Shown here: in pieces, positions 1-8,797 of the stretch
Position numbering within the stretch: the first letter of the stretch is position 1
How the letters are laid out: each line of letters opens with the position of its first letter
NCBI RefSeq assembly: GCF_030687295.1
Contig: NZ_CP117425.1
Location: 5,832,001 to 5,896,000, forward strand
Direction: 5' to 3'
Source: Pseudomonas beijingensis
GTDB lineage: Bacteria > Pseudomonadota > Gammaproteobacteria > Pseudomonadales > Pseudomonadaceae
DNA: 64,000 nt
Notes under the pieces: model-generated
Databases searched by the model: none
Seen by the model: only the letters and a program-made list of their open reading frames with translations
Told to the model about the DNA's origin: nothing
Made by a program: the position numbers and the translations under genes

Positions 1-1
1 C

Positions 2-259
2 GTCACCGTGCGTGCCCGGGCCATCGAGAACCAGTGTTTCGTGGCGTACGCCAACTACTGCGGCCACGAAGGTGAATTGCAGTATTGCGGCCAAAGCAGC
101 ATCGCCGCACCGAACGGCGGTCGCCCGGCGCTTGCGGGGCTGGACGAGGCCTTGATCGTCGGTGAACTGGATCGACAACTGCTGGACGACTCCCGCGCGG
201 CCTACAACTACCTGCATGATCGCCGCCCCGAGCTTTACGACGACCTGCACAAACACTGA
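2..259 (+). CDS. Carbon-nitrogen hydrolase (nitrilase family), C-terminal part
   Basis: This is the last 85 codons of a gene that begins before the window; the frame is open from the first base. The fragment reads RAIENQCFVAYANYCG, then a stretch typical of the end of nitrilase/amidase-fold C-N hydrolases, where a conserved Asn-Arg-Glu-like region is followed by SSIAAPNGG (strands before the C-terminal arm). The catalytic Glu-Lys-Cys residues would lie upstream and cannot be checked. Family members hydrolyse small amides or nitriles in the cytoplasm. It lies about 60 bp before pqqF on the same strand; a C-N hydrolase in this place is common beside pqqF in fluorescent pseudomonads, but a role in PQQ synthesis is not established. 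Confidence 0.8.
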   Translation, partial: VTVRARAIENQCFVAYANYCGHEGELQYCGQSSIAAPNGGRPALAGLDEALIVGELDRQLLDDSRAAYNYLHDRRPELYDDLHKH

Positions 260-321
260 TTGAGGATTGAGAAAGGGCCCTGATCCGCTAGCATGGGCGC
301 ATCCTTGTTTTGGAAGCGCCC

Positions 322-2755
322 ATGCCGGTCCCCGATTCCCTCCGCCCCCACACTGAAACCCTGGTCAACGGCTTGCGGGTGACCCTTGCGTCATGTCCCG
401 GGTCTCAAGCGCAGCGCCGCGGTACTGCGCGTCGCCGCTGGCAGCCATGATGCACCTCTGGCTTGGCCGGGCATGGCGCACTTGCTCGAACATCTACTCT
501 TCCTCGGCACCGAACGGTTTCCCGCCGGGGAAAACCTGATGGCCTACGTGCAGCGGCACGGCGGTCAGGTCAATGCACGCACCAGTGAACGCACCACGGA
601 TTTTTTCTTCGAGCTCCCTCCCGCAACCTTCGCCGACGGGTTGCAACGGCTGTGGGACATGCTCGCTCAGCCACGCCTGGATGAAGCTGATCAATTGCGC
701 GAACGGGAAGTGCTGCACGCAGAGTTCATCGCCTGGTCCCAGGATGCAGCCGCCCAGCGACAGCTTGCCTTGTACGACGGCGTGTCAGCGTCCCACCCGC
801 TGCGGGGCTTTCATGCCGGCAATCGCGACAGTCTCGCGGTGGAGCACGCAGAATTCCAAACGGCATTGCACGACTTCTATCGCCGTTTCTACCAAAGCGG
901 CCAGATGATCCTGAGCCTGGCCGGCCCGCAAAGCATCGAGACCTTGAAAGCGCTGGCGGAACAGTTCGGCAGCCATGTACCGACCGGTGAAGTGGTTGCC
1001 AGACTCTCGCCGCCTAAGCTGATGGCGTCGTCCCAGACAAGTTATCAACAGGTCCGCGAAGGTTGTCTCGATTTGCTGTTCGCCTTCGAAGCGTTGCCCG
1101 CCGCCTCGCCCCAAGCCCTGGACTTTCTCTGCACGTGGCTGAACTCCAGCAAACCGGGTGGCCTGCTTGCCACGTTGCGTCAGCGTGGCCTGGCGGACAG
1201 CCTCAAGGCCACCGCATTGTATGAGTTTGCCGACCAGGCGCTGCTGCACATCGAATGCAAGCACGGCAACGCGCAGGCGGCGGTGCAAATCGAGCCGTTG
1301 CTGCACGACTGGTTAGGCTTCTTTGCCGCCCAGGATGACTGGGCACCGTTGCGCCAGGAATTCACCGCGCTGTTGCAGCGTCGACAGGAGACAGGATCGG
1401 CCTTGCAGTTGGCCCGCTGGGACGGTGAAGGACGTGACGCGCCGCTGCTGGCAAATGACCTCGTTCGGCTCAGGGAAATCCTCAGGCAACTGCACCCCGT
1501 CGAGAACGCCGTGGAACCCTGGCAATTGCCCGCGCCCAATCCGTTCCTGCAAACACCCAGCGAAGCGCCTCGCGCCGGGCTGATACGCGGCCAGACCAGC
1601 GCCCACCGCGGCTTGCGCACCTTCGCCCAGGATCGCTCCCGGGGCCGGCGGGAACGCTCGCCCATGCAGTTCAGCCAGGCGCTGCCAGACAACGGTCGTG
1701 AAGGCGCGGTGTACCTGCGCTGGCAACTGACGACCCAGGCACCGCTCGACGTTCAATCCAGGCTCGACCGGCAGCTGCAGGATGTGCGTGAAGATGCAGG
1801 CCAGGCCGGCGTGGACGTCAGTTTCGAAGCGTCCGCTCATCAATGGCTGTTGAAATTGGTCGGTTTGCAGACGCCGGTGCCACTGGTGCTTGAACACGTT
1901 CTGGCGAAGCTTGCCCAACCGCTGTCAATGGCCCGGACCGGTGACGCCCCCCCGTCGATGCCGATTCGACAGCTGTTGAAGGCGCTGCCGAATCATTGCC
2001 GGCAATCGTCAGTGTTGCCATTGCCCGACAGCGACCAGAACGTGTGGACAACGGCCCGCTGGGACGGGCTGTCCATCGGTCTGTCGGCCGCCACCCAAGG
2101 GGCGCTTGGCCCAGCGCTGGCCCGTGTACCGGGTATTGCCGGCGTGGACGTCAGCCTTGCGACGGCGTCGCGTAGGCAACGCATCTGGCATAGGCGCCAG
2201 ACCCACGGTGAAGAATCGGCCGTGTTGCTGTTTTGCCCGACGGCCACCCTGGCGCTGGCAGACGAAGCCGCCTGGCGGTTGCTGGCGCAGCTGTGCCAGA
2301 CGCCGTTCTACCAGCGCCTGCGCGTCGAGTTGCAGTTGGGTTATGCGGTGTTCAGCGGCTTGAAGCAGGTCGACGGGCAAACCGGGTTGCTGTTCGGCGT
2401 CCAGTCGCCCAGCTTCTCGGCGGTGCAGTTGATCGCCCACATCGAGCAATTCCTGGCTGGGTTACCGGCGCTGATCCAGCAGTTCGATGATTCCTCCCTG
2501 AGCGGCCAGCAGCAGGCGCTCGCCGCCCAGCTCCAAAGCACCGCCCTGCCCTTCGCCCAGGCCGCCGAACTGCTCTGGCAAGGCAAGCTGGTCGGCCGCC
2601 CGTCGGATTATCTTGAGCAACTGTCCGCTGCCATCCTGTGCCTGGATCGCGCCCAGCTCGAGACTGCCGCCCAGGGTTTAATCGATGCGCAAGGGGGATG
2701 GCATTGCCTGAGCAACGGCACCTGCCCGCCAGAACACTGGCAAGGGGCGCAGTGA
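322..2755 (+). CDS. pqqF: PqqF, M16 metallopeptidase of PQQ synthesis, with apparent frameshift
   Basis: PqqF is a zinc peptidase of the insulinase/M16 family that trims the PqqA peptide. The inverted zinc motif HLLEH is at about residues 53-57 of the restored protein, and the length of about 811 aa fits the family. The N-terminus is split. ATG 322 opens a frame encoding MPVPDSLRPHTETLVNGLRV, the expected PqqF start, while everything from about 389 onward (RHVPGLKRSAAVLRVAAGSH) is in the next frame. That second frame has a stop at 380-382, so on its own it could only begin at a TTG at 386. Removing one base from the ACCCTTGCG run at 382-390 joins the halves as VTL-RHVPG. Either a base was inserted (real or sequencing error), or translation shifts here. 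First gene of the pqq operon. Confidence 0.88.
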
Positions 2756-2843
2756 TCATTGCAGCCGCTGTAATGAGCTTTCTTCGAGAATCGCGGCGAA
2801 CGAATTTGTCAGATTTAGTAACATAGGCGCCTAAGCATCTGAA

Positions 2844-2861
2844 CATCTCCGAACGGAGGTG
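2844..2861 (+). promoter_or_regulatory. Hairpin in the pqqF-pqqA spacer
   Basis: CATCTCCG and CGGAGGTG can pair (one G-U wobble in RNA) around a central AA, in the 170-bp space between pqqF and pqqA. No T-run follows, so it is not a simple terminator. The strong expression pqqA needs suggests a promoter or processing site here, but I cannot point to one with confidence. Confidence 0.3.
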
Positions 2862-2925
2862 GACTATATGTATAGATCTCACCCGTTCCATCGAACCAAA
2901 GTCCCCCAACCAAAGGAGTATTCCC

Positions 2926-3000
2926 ATGTCCTGGTCCAAACCCGCATATATCGACCTGCGTATCGGTTTCGAAGTCACTATGTACTTCGCCAGCCGCTGA
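2926..3000 (+). CDS. pqqA: PqqA, precursor peptide of PQQ
   Basis: This is a 24-residue peptide, [20 protein letters not shown] followed by FASR. Glu16 and Tyr20, the two residues that PqqE cross-links and that become the PQQ skeleton, are both present in the invariant E-V-T-M-Y context. A strong ribosome binding site (AAAGGAG, 2912-2918) lies 7 nt before the ATG. The gene is followed directly by a terminator-like hairpin before pqqB, consistent with more pqqA transcript than transcript of the enzyme genes. Confidence 0.98.
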   Translation: MSWSKPAYIDLRIGFEVTMYFASR

Positions 3001-3030
3001 TTGCCGCGGGCGGTTAAGCACGCAGCACTA

Positions 3031-3056
3031 CGCCTCGGTCAGCCGGGGCGTTTTTT
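3031..3056 (+). terminator. Terminator/attenuator between pqqA and pqqB
   Basis: CGCC-T-CGG pairs with CCG-G-GGCG around a short TCAG loop, followed by six T. It lies 30 bp after the pqqA stop and 26 bp before the pqqB start, so it probably ends most transcripts after pqqA and lets some read through. Confidence 0.75.
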
Positions 3057-3081
3057 ATTTCGGTTTGCAGATGGAGCAGCC

Positions 3082-3993
3082 ATGTTTGTCCAGATTCTAG
3101 GTTCCGCCGCCGGCGGCGGTTTCCCCCAGTGGAACTGCAACTGCGCCAACTGCGCAGGTTTTCGCAACGGCAGCCTGCGGGCCCAGGCGCGTACCCAGTC
3201 GTCCATCGCCCTGTCCGATGACGGCGTGAACTGGGTGCTGTGCAACGCCTCCCCGGACATTCGTGCCCAGCTCCAGGGCTTTGCCCCAATGCAGCCTGGC
3301 CGAGCCCTGCGCGACACCGGAATTGGCGCGATCATCCTGATGGACAGCCAGATCGACCACACCACCGGCCTGCTCAGCCTGCGTGAGGGTTGCCCCCACC
3401 AAGTCTGGTGCACCGACATGGTCCATGAAGACCTGAGTACCGGTTTCCCGCTGTTCAACATGCTGACCCACTGGAACGGCGGGTTGAGCTGGAACCGCAT
3501 CGAGCTCGACCAGAGTTTCATCATCCCGGCCTGCCCGAACCTGCGGTTCACCCCGTTGCCATTGCGCAGCGCCGCACCGCCCTATTCACCGCACCGCTTC
3601 GATCCGCACCCGGGCGACAACATTGGCCTGATCATCGAAGACCTGCGCACGGGCGGCAAGCTGTTCTACGCCCCGGGCCTGGGCCAGGTTGACGGGGCGT
3701 TGCTGGAGATCATGGCCGACAGCGATTGCCTGTTGGTGGACGGCACGATGTGGGACGACGATGAAATGCAGCGCCGTGGCGTCGGCACGCGCACCGGTCG
3801 GGAAATGGGTCATCTGGCACAGAACGGTCCCGGCGGAATGATCGAAGTGCTGGAGCAACTGCCCTTGCCGCGCAAGATCCTTATTCATATCAACAACACC
3901 AACCCGATCCTCGACGAAGACTCACCCGAGCGGGCTGAACTTGTACGCCGAAAGATTGAAGTGTCTTACGACGGAATGAGTATTGAGTTGTAG
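3082..3993 (+). CDS. pqqB: PqqB, metallo-beta-lactamase-fold PQQ protein
   Basis: A 303-aa protein of the usual PqqB length. It starts [19 protein letters not shown] and has the CNCANCAG cysteine-rich zinc segment near residues 17-24. PqqB is a metallo-beta-lactamase-fold protein of the pathway, proposed to hydroxylate the PqqE/PqqF product. The metal ligands of the fold look as in family members ([10 protein letters not shown], residues ~92-101; GTMWDDDEM, ~220-228). I chose ATG 3082 over upstream non-ATG options because its N-terminus matches the family. Third gene of the operon; a 212-bp gap with a REP pair separates it from pqqC. Confidence 0.97.
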   Translation: MFVQILGSAAGGGFPQWNCNCANCAGFRNGSLRAQARTQSSIALSDDGVNWVLCNASPDIRAQLQGFAPMQPGRALRDTGIGAIILMDSQIDHTTGLLSLREGCPHQVWCTDMVHEDLSTGFPLFNMLTHWNGGLSWNRIELDQSFIIPACPNLRFTPLPLRSAAPPYSPHRFDPHPGDNIGLIIEDLRTGGKLFYAPGLGQVDGALLEIMADSDCLLVDGTMWDDDEMQRRGVGTRTGREMGHLAQNGPGGMIEVLEQLPLPRKILIHINNTNPILDEDSPERAELVRRKIEVSYDGMSIEL

Positions 3994-4060
3994 GAAAGGC
4001 GGGACGATTGTGGGAGCGGGGTTGTGGGATCTCAGCCGCCATTGATGCTGGCTGACCGGA

Positions 4061-4160
4061 CGCTATCGCGAGCAAGCTCGCTCCCACAGTAGTCCGAGTC
4101 GTACTGGCTACCTGATTCACAGCAAAACCCGTGTGGGAGCGAGCTTGCTCGCGATGAGGC
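4061..4160. repeat. REP pair (REPIN) between pqqB and pqqC
   Basis: Two inverted REP copies (GCGAGCAAGCTCGCTCCCAC and its complement) lie about 40 bp apart inside the operon. Transcripts crossing this spot would fold into a long hairpin that could stabilise the upstream message. Confidence 0.85.
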
Positions 4161-4205
4161 CAACCCTGACGCCACAGAACCCACAGGCATTCCCTGGAGA
4201 CCGAA

Positions 4206-4958
4206 ATGACTGACACCCCCCTGTCCCCCGCCGAGTTCGAAGCGGCCCTGCGTGCCAAAGGCGCGTATTACCACATCCATCACCCCTACCACGTGGCGAT
4301 GTATGAAGGCCGTGCCACTCGCGAGCAGATCCAGGGCTGGGTCGCGAATCGTTTCTACTATCAAGTGAACATCCCGCTCAAGGACGCCGCGATCCTGGCC
4401 AACTGCCCGGACCGGGAAATCCGTCGCGAGTGGATCCAGCGCCTGCTCGACCATGACGGCGCACCCGGCGAAGACGGTGGCATCGAAGCCTGGCTACGGC
4501 TGGGCCAAGCGGTGGGCCTGGATCCCGATCAACTGCGCTCTCAGGAATTGGTGCTGCCAGGGGTTCGTTTTGCGGTGGATGCCTACGTCAACTTCGCCCG
4601 CCGGGCCTGCTGGCAGGAAGCCGCCAGCAGCTCGCTGACCGAACTGTTCGCCCCGCAAATCCACCAGTCGCGCCTGGATAGTTGGCCCCAGCATTACCCA
4701 TGGATCGACCCGGCCGGCTATGAATACTTCCGCACCCGCCTGGGCCAGGCCCGGCGTGACGTGGAGCATGGCTTGGCGATCACCTTGCAGCACTACACCA
4801 CCCGCGCAGGGCAGGAACGCATGTTGGAGATTCTTCAGTTCAAGCTGGACATCCTCTGGAGCATGCTCGACGCCATGACCATGGCCTACGAATTGAACCG
4901 CCCGCCCTATCACACCGTGACCGACCAACGGGTTTGGCACAAAGGAATTACCTTATGA
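4206..4958 (+). CDS. pqqC: PqqC, PQQ synthase (cofactorless oxidase)
   Basis: This 250-aa enzyme carries out the last step, ring closure and eight-electron oxidation of the intermediate to PQQ, without metal or flavin. The start [20 protein letters not shown], the YYHIHHPYH segment (residues ~21-29) and the [14 protein letters not shown] helix (~54-67) are PqqC signatures, and the length is exactly that expected. ATG 4206 has a GGAG site nearby. Its stop overlaps the pqqD start (ATGA), which indicates translational coupling. Confidence 0.98.
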   Translation: MTDTPLSPAEFEAALRAKGAYYHIHHPYHVAMYEGRATREQIQGWVANRFYYQVNIPLKDAAILANCPDREIRREWIQRLLDHDGAPGEDGGIEAWLRLGQAVGLDPDQLRSQELVLPGVRFAVDAYVNFARRACWQEAASSSLTELFAPQIHQSRLDSWPQHYPWIDPAGYEYFRTRLGQARRDVEHGLAITLQHYTTRAGQERMLEILQFKLDILWSMLDAMTMAYELNRPPYHTVTDQRVWHKGITL

Positions 4959-5230
4959 GTTTCGACCGCAGCCAAACCCCGCGCTGGCGCCCCGGCTATC
5001 GCTTCCAGTACGAACCGGCCCAGAAAGGCCACGTGCTGCTCTATCCTGAAGGCATGATCAAGTTGAACGACAGCGCTGCACTGATCGGTGGCCTGATCGA
5101 CGGTGAGCGGGATGTCGCGGCGATCATCGACGCGTTGGCCAAGCAGTTTCCCGACGTGCCTGAACTCGGTGATGACATCGAGCAATTCATGGAGGTCGCC
5201 CGTGCACAGCACTGGATCGAACTTGCCTGA
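4955..5230 (+). CDS. pqqD: PqqD, PqqA-binding chaperone
   Basis: This 91-aa winged-helix (RRE-type) protein binds PqqA and presents it to the radical-SAM enzyme PqqE. The start is ATG 4955, overlapping the pqqC stop. Characteristic segments are [32 protein letters not shown] and the acidic [13 protein letters not shown] near the end. Its 3' end overlaps pqqE, which starts 29 bp before the pqqD stop; the three proteins pqqC-D-E are therefore likely made from one coupled message. Confidence 0.97.
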   Translation: MSFDRSQTPRWRPGYRFQYEPAQKGHVLLYPEGMIKLNDSAALIGGLIDGERDVAAIIDALAKQFPDVPELGDDIEQFMEVARAQHWIELA

Positions 5231-6371
5231 CACTACCGGCCTGCCGCCCAAGCCGGAAGTCGGCCTGCCGCTGTGGCTGCTGGCCGAACTGACCTATCGC
5301 TGCCCATTGCAATGCCCGTACTGCTCCAACCCGCTGGACTTCGCCGAGCAGGGCAAGGAGCTGAGCACCGAGCAGTGGTTCAAGGTGTTTCGCGAAGCCC
5401 GGGAGATGGGCGCCGCGCAGTTGGGTTTTTCCGGTGGCGAGCCGTTGGTGCGCCAGGACCTGGCCGAGTTGATTGCCGAGGCGCGCAGGCTGGGTTTCTA
5501 TACCAACCTGATCACCTCCGGCATCGGCTTGACCGAACAGAAAATCAGCGATTTCAAAAAGGCCGGCCTGGACCATATCCAGATCAGTTTCCAGGCCAGC
5601 GACGAGCAGGTGAACAACCTCTTGGCCGGCTCGAAGAAAGCCTTCGCGCAGAAACTGGAAATGGCCCGGGCGGTGAAGGCCCACGGCTATCCGATGGTGC
5701 TGAACTTCGTGACCCATCGGCACAACATCGACAAGATCGACCGCATCATCGAGTTGTGCATCGCCCTGGAAGCCGACTTCGTCGAACTCGCCACCTGCCA
5801 GTTCTACGGCTGGGCGCAGCTCAACCGTGTCGGCCTGCTGCCCACCCGGGAACAATTGGTGCGTGCCGAGCGCATCACCAATGAATACCGTGCCAAGCTG
5901 GAAGCTGAAGGTAATCCGTGCAAGTTGATCTTTGTCACGCCGGACTACTATGAAGAACGCCCCAAGGGCTGCATGAACGGCTGGGGCAGCATTTTCCTCA
6001 CCGTCACACCGGACGGCACGGCATTGCCCTGTCACGGTGCCCGACAATTGCCGGTGCAGTTTCCCAATGTGCGCGACCACAGCATGCAGCATATCTGGTA
6101 CGACTCGTTCGGCTTCAACCGTTTCCGCGGTTATGACTGGATGCCCGAACCGTGCCGCTCCTGCGATGAAAAGGAAAAGGACTTCGGCGGCTGTCGCTGC
6201 CAGGCGTTCATGCTCACGGGGGACGCCAGTAATGCCGACCCGGTGTGCAGCAAATCCGAGCACCACGGGGTGATTCTCAAGGCGCGTGAAGACGCCGAAC
6301 ACGCCACGCAAACCATTGAACAGTTGGCCTTTCGCAATGAACGAAACTCACGCCTCATCGCTAAAGGCTGA
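5202..6371 (+). CDS. pqqE: PqqE, radical-SAM PqqA cross-linking enzyme
   Basis: PqqE forms the C-C bond between Glu16 and Tyr20 of PqqA. The radical-SAM cluster motif is at C34-x3-C38-x2-C41 (CPLQCPYC), the GGEPL SAM-binding motif follows at ~78, and a C-terminal SPASM region has the cysteine pattern [14 protein letters not shown] for auxiliary clusters. I place the start at GTG 5202, preceded by GGAGG with a 6-nt spacer, giving 389 aa, the family length. An upstream in-frame extension to 5103 would run inside pqqD and is not needed. Confidence 0.97.
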   Translation: MHSTGSNLPDTTGLPPKPEVGLPLWLLAELTYRCPLQCPYCSNPLDFAEQGKELSTEQWFKVFREAREMGAAQLGFSGGEPLVRQDLAELIAEARRLGFYTNLITSGIGLTEQKISDFKKAGLDHIQISFQASDEQVNNLLAGSKKAFAQKLEMARAVKAHGYPMVLNFVTHRHNIDKIDRIIELCIALEADFVELATCQFYGWAQLNRVGLLPTREQLVRAERITNEYRAKLEAEGNPCKLIFVTPDYYEERPKGCMNGWGSIFLTVTPDGTALPCHGARQLPVQFPNVRDHSMQHIWYDSFGFNRFRGYDWMPEPCRSCDEKEKDFGGCRCQAFMLTGDASNADPVCSKSEHHGVILKAREDAEHATQTIEQLAFRNERNSRLIAKG

Positions 6372-8166
6372 GCCTTTCAGCGCCGCCCAGGCGGTTGCCG
6401 CCGGCACCGACTTCGCCGAACTGCAGGTCGGGCCCCAGGGCTTGTTCTGGAATGAATACCGCCCCGCGGACGGTGCCTGTCGGCTCTGGCATTGGCAAGA
6501 TGCCATGCCCCGCTGCCTGACGCCGGACGGGTTCAGCGCGCGCAGCCGGGTCTATGAATACGGCGGTGGATCATTCTGCCTGAGCCACGACGGTGTGCTG
6601 TTCGTCAATGAGGCCGACCAGCAGCTGTATCACCAATCCCTGAACGACGAACACCCCGTGGCGCTGACCTCCGGTGAGTGCCGCTACGGGGATCTTGGTT
6701 TCGCCGACGGCCAGGTACTGGCGGTGGAAGAACAAGCCAACCAGCATCGCCTGGTGTCGATCGGGTTGGCGGATCATCAACGACATCTGCTGGCCGAAGG
6801 CGCCGATTTCTACGCCTCGCCGACCCTGAGCCCGGACGGTCAGCGGCTCGCCTGGATTGAGTGGAGCCGCCCGCATCAACCCTGGACAGCAACGCGGTTG
6901 ATGTTGGCCGAGCGCAATGCTTCGGGCTGGGGAGAGCCGCGCTGTGTCGCGGGCAACGGTGAAGAAGAGTCCATCCAGCAACCGCGCTTCGACACGGCCA
7001 GTCGCCTTTATTGCCTGACTGATCGCGGTGGTTATTGGCAGCCCTGGAGGGAGTCGGCTCAAGGCCTGGAACCACTGCCCGCCGCCGAAGCCGATCACGC
7101 CCCGGCGCCATGGCAACTGGGAGGCTGTACCTGGCTGCCGCTGGATGAACGCACCTACCTGGCGAGTTGGACCGAAGCGGGTTTCGGGCGTCTGGGCCTG
7201 TGTCGCGATGACCAGGCCGGTGAGGACTTCACCGGCACCTATAGCCGCTTTCGCAGCCTGGCGCTGGATGAGCGGTTCATCTACGCCGTTGCCGCCTCGC
7301 CGACCCGCCCAGCGGCAGTCATTGCCATCGAGCGGCAGAGTCATGAAGTGGCGGTGCTGGCCGGCGGCGTCGCGCCATTGCCCGACGAACAGATCAGCCG
7401 TCCTCGGACCCTGCGCTATCCCTCCGGGTCAGGTGAGGCCCACGGGTTCTTTTACCCGGCCATGAATGCACCCTCGAAACCGCCATTGGTGGTGTTCATT
7501 CATGGCGGCCCCACCTCAGCCTGTTATCCCCTGTTCGATCCGCGTATCCAGTATTGGACCCAGCGCGGCTTTGCCGTTGCCGATCTCAATTACCGCGGCA
7601 GCAGCGGCTATGGCCGGGCCTATCGGCAGGCGTTGCATTTGAACTGGGGCGTGGTGGATGTCGAGGATGCCTGTGCGGTGGTCGCCTACCTGGATGAACA
7701 AGGCCTGATCGACGGCCGTCATGCGTTCATCCGCGGTGGCAGTGCCGGTGGCTACACGACCCTCTGCGCCTTGGCGTTCCATGAGGTATTCCGGGCCGGC
7801 GCCAGCCTCTATGGCGTGAGCGACCCCGTCGCCCTCGGCCGGGCCACGCACAAGTTCGAAGGTGATTATCTGGACTGGCTGATCGGCGACCCGCAGCAGG
7901 ACGTTGAACGCTACCGCGCCCGTACCCCGCTGCTGCACGCCGGGAACATCCGCGTGCCGGTGATCTTTTTCCAGGGTGAGCTGGACGCCGTGGTGGTACC
8001 GCAGCAAACCCGCGACATGGTCAGTGCCTTACAGGCCAACGGCGTTGCGGTCGAGGCGCACTACTATCCGGATGAGCGCCACGGTTTTCGCAAGGCTGCG
8101 AACCAGGCGCATGCTTTGGAGCATGAGTGGTTGTTTTATCGCAAGGTGATGGACGGCGATCTATAG
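6337..8166 (+). CDS. S9 prolyl-oligopeptidase-family hydrolase at the end of the pqq operon
   Basis: A 609-aa serine peptidase of the S9 (acyl-aminoacyl/prolyl oligopeptidase) type. The N-terminal half is a beta-propeller and the C-terminal ~240 residues an alpha/beta hydrolase. The triad is visible: Ser469 in GGSAGG, Asp550 in GELDAVV and His582 in DERHGF. No signal peptide, so cytoplasmic. The start MNETHASS (ATG 6337) overlaps pqqE by 35 bp. It is the usual last gene of the Pseudomonas pqq cluster, named pqqG, pqqH or pqqM in different strains; a role in degrading PqqA-derived peptides is plausible but unproven. I leave the symbol empty because naming differs between strains. Confidence 0.92.
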   Translation: MNETHASSLKAEPFSAAQAVAAGTDFAELQVGPQGLFWNEYRPADGACRLWHWQDAMPRCLTPDGFSARSRVYEYGGGSFCLSHDGVLFVNEADQQLYHQSLNDEHPVALTSGECRYGDLGFADGQVLAVEEQANQHRLVSIGLADHQRHLLAEGADFYASPTLSPDGQRLAWIEWSRPHQPWTATRLMLAERNASGWGEPRCVAGNGEEESIQQPRFDTASRLYCLTDRGGYWQPWRESAQGLEPLPAAEADHAPAPWQLGGCTWLPLDERTYLASWTEAGFGRLGLCRDDQAGEDFTGTYSRFRSLALDERFIYAVAASPTRPAAVIAIERQSHEVAVLAGGVAPLPDEQISRPRTLRYPSGSGEAHGFFYPAMNAPSKPPLVVFIHGGPTSACYPLFDPRIQYWTQRGFAVADLNYRGSSGYGRAYRQALHLNWGVVDVEDACAVVAYLDEQGLIDGRHAFIRGGSAGGYTTLCALAFHEVFRAGASLYGVSDPVALGRATHKFEGDYLDWLIGDPQQDVERYRARTPLLHAGNIRVPVIFFQGELDAVVVPQQTRDMVSALQANGVAVEAHYYPDERHGFRKAANQAHALEHEWLFYRKVMDGDL

Positions 8167-8180
8167 GAAGCCAAGCAAAC

Positions 8181-8271
8181 TGTGGGAGCGCGCTTGCTCG
8201 CGATAGCGGTGTGTCAGTCTATGGACATGTTGACTGGACTATTGCTATCGCGAGCAAGCTCGCTCCCACAG
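8181..8271. repeat. REP pair (REPIN)
   Basis: Inverted REP copies with a ~30-bp centre, directly after the S9 peptidase gene. It separates this convergent pair of transcription units. Confidence 0.85.
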
Positions 8272-8293
8272 GAGGATTTCATGACCGATGAAT

Positions 8294-8452
8294 TCAGCGC
8301 TTGGCGATGATATACACCGCATGCACGATGCCCGGGATGTAACCCAACAGCGTCAGCAGGATATTCAGCCAGAACGCCCCGCCGAAACCGACTTGCAGGA
8401 ATACCCCCAACGGCGGCAGCAGAATGGCGATGATGATTCGAATGATATCCAT
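8294..8452 (-). CDS. Pmp3/YqaE-family micro membrane protein
   Basis: This 52-aa protein, MDIIRIIIAILLPPLGVFLQ then VGFGGAFWLN ending in YIIAKR, is almost entirely two membrane helices with the family's LPPLGVFLQVG and GYIPGIVHAVY blocks. Pmp3 (UPF0057) proteins sit in the cytoplasmic membrane and are linked to salt and cold tolerance and membrane potential. An AGGAG site lies 6 nt before the ATG. It is downstream of rsmY on the same strand but beyond the rsmY terminator, so it probably has its own promoter in 8453-8585. Confidence 0.93.
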   Translation of the reverse strand: MDIIRIIIAILLPPLGVFLQVGFGGAFWLNILLTLLGYIPGIVHAVYIIAKR

Positions 8453-8587
8453 GGATGACTCCTGATTGGCGATGGCTACGTTGCCATATAGCTCATTGAC
8501 CCACGACCGCTCGTCAGGGTTCAGTGAAAAACAATCAGGCTGGCGGCCGAACGGCCAAATCCACTCACGAAAAAAAACGCAGACAAA

Positions 8588-8708
8588 AGAAAACCCCGCC
8601 GAAGCGGGGCTTTGCAGACTGTTTCCCTGACATCCATTTCACTCCGCCGTCCTGGCAGAATCCTACGTGTCCGTGTTGTTGCCTTTGCGCGTCCTGCGCT
8701 ACGTCCTT
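8588..8708 (-). ncRNA. rsmY: RsmY, RsmA/RsmE-sequestering small RNA
   Basis: Read on the minus strand, this ~120-nt stretch carries repeated GGA motifs, several in the single-stranded hairpin-loop context favoured by CsrA/RsmA proteins (AAGGACG, CAGGACG, ACGGACA, TAGGATT, CAGGACG, ATGGATG, CAGGGAA). It ends in a strong terminator, CCCCGC-TTCG-GCGGGG-TTTTCTTTT. About 60 bp upstream is a perfect GacA box. This arrangement defines the GacS/GacA-dependent Rsm RNAs, and the length and sequence fit RsmY of fluorescent pseudomonads. It titrates RsmA/RsmE and so relieves translational repression of secondary-metabolism and biofilm genes. The 5' end (about 8708) is inferred from the TAATCT -10-like box at 8715-8720. 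Confidence 0.9.
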
Positions 8709-8766
8709 GGAAGCTAGATTAGCCCTGGATCCAATCTGCCGATAGAGGGAAAACGCCAGCACGATG

Positions 8767-8784
8767 TGTAAGCAAATGCTTACA
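8767..8784 (-). promoter_or_regulatory. GacA upstream activating sequence of rsmY
   Basis: TGTAAG-N6-CTTACA matches the GacA binding consensus exactly, and it sits inside a longer 30-bp perfect palindrome (8761-8790). It lies ~60 bp before the inferred rsmY start and only 8 bp after the stop of the acyl-CoA dehydrogenase gene, so read-through from that gene would cross it. Confidence 0.9.
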
Positions 8785-8797
8785 CATCGTCATCATT

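Noticed and set aside
5103-5201. Upstream extension of pqqE
   Set aside because: It overlaps the pqqD coding region, is not PqqE-like, and GTG 5202 has an ideal ribosome site.
8761-8790. 30-bp palindrome taken at first as the terminator of the acyl-CoA dehydrogenase gene
   Set aside because: No T-run follows directly, and the centre matches the GacA binding consensus in front of rsmY.
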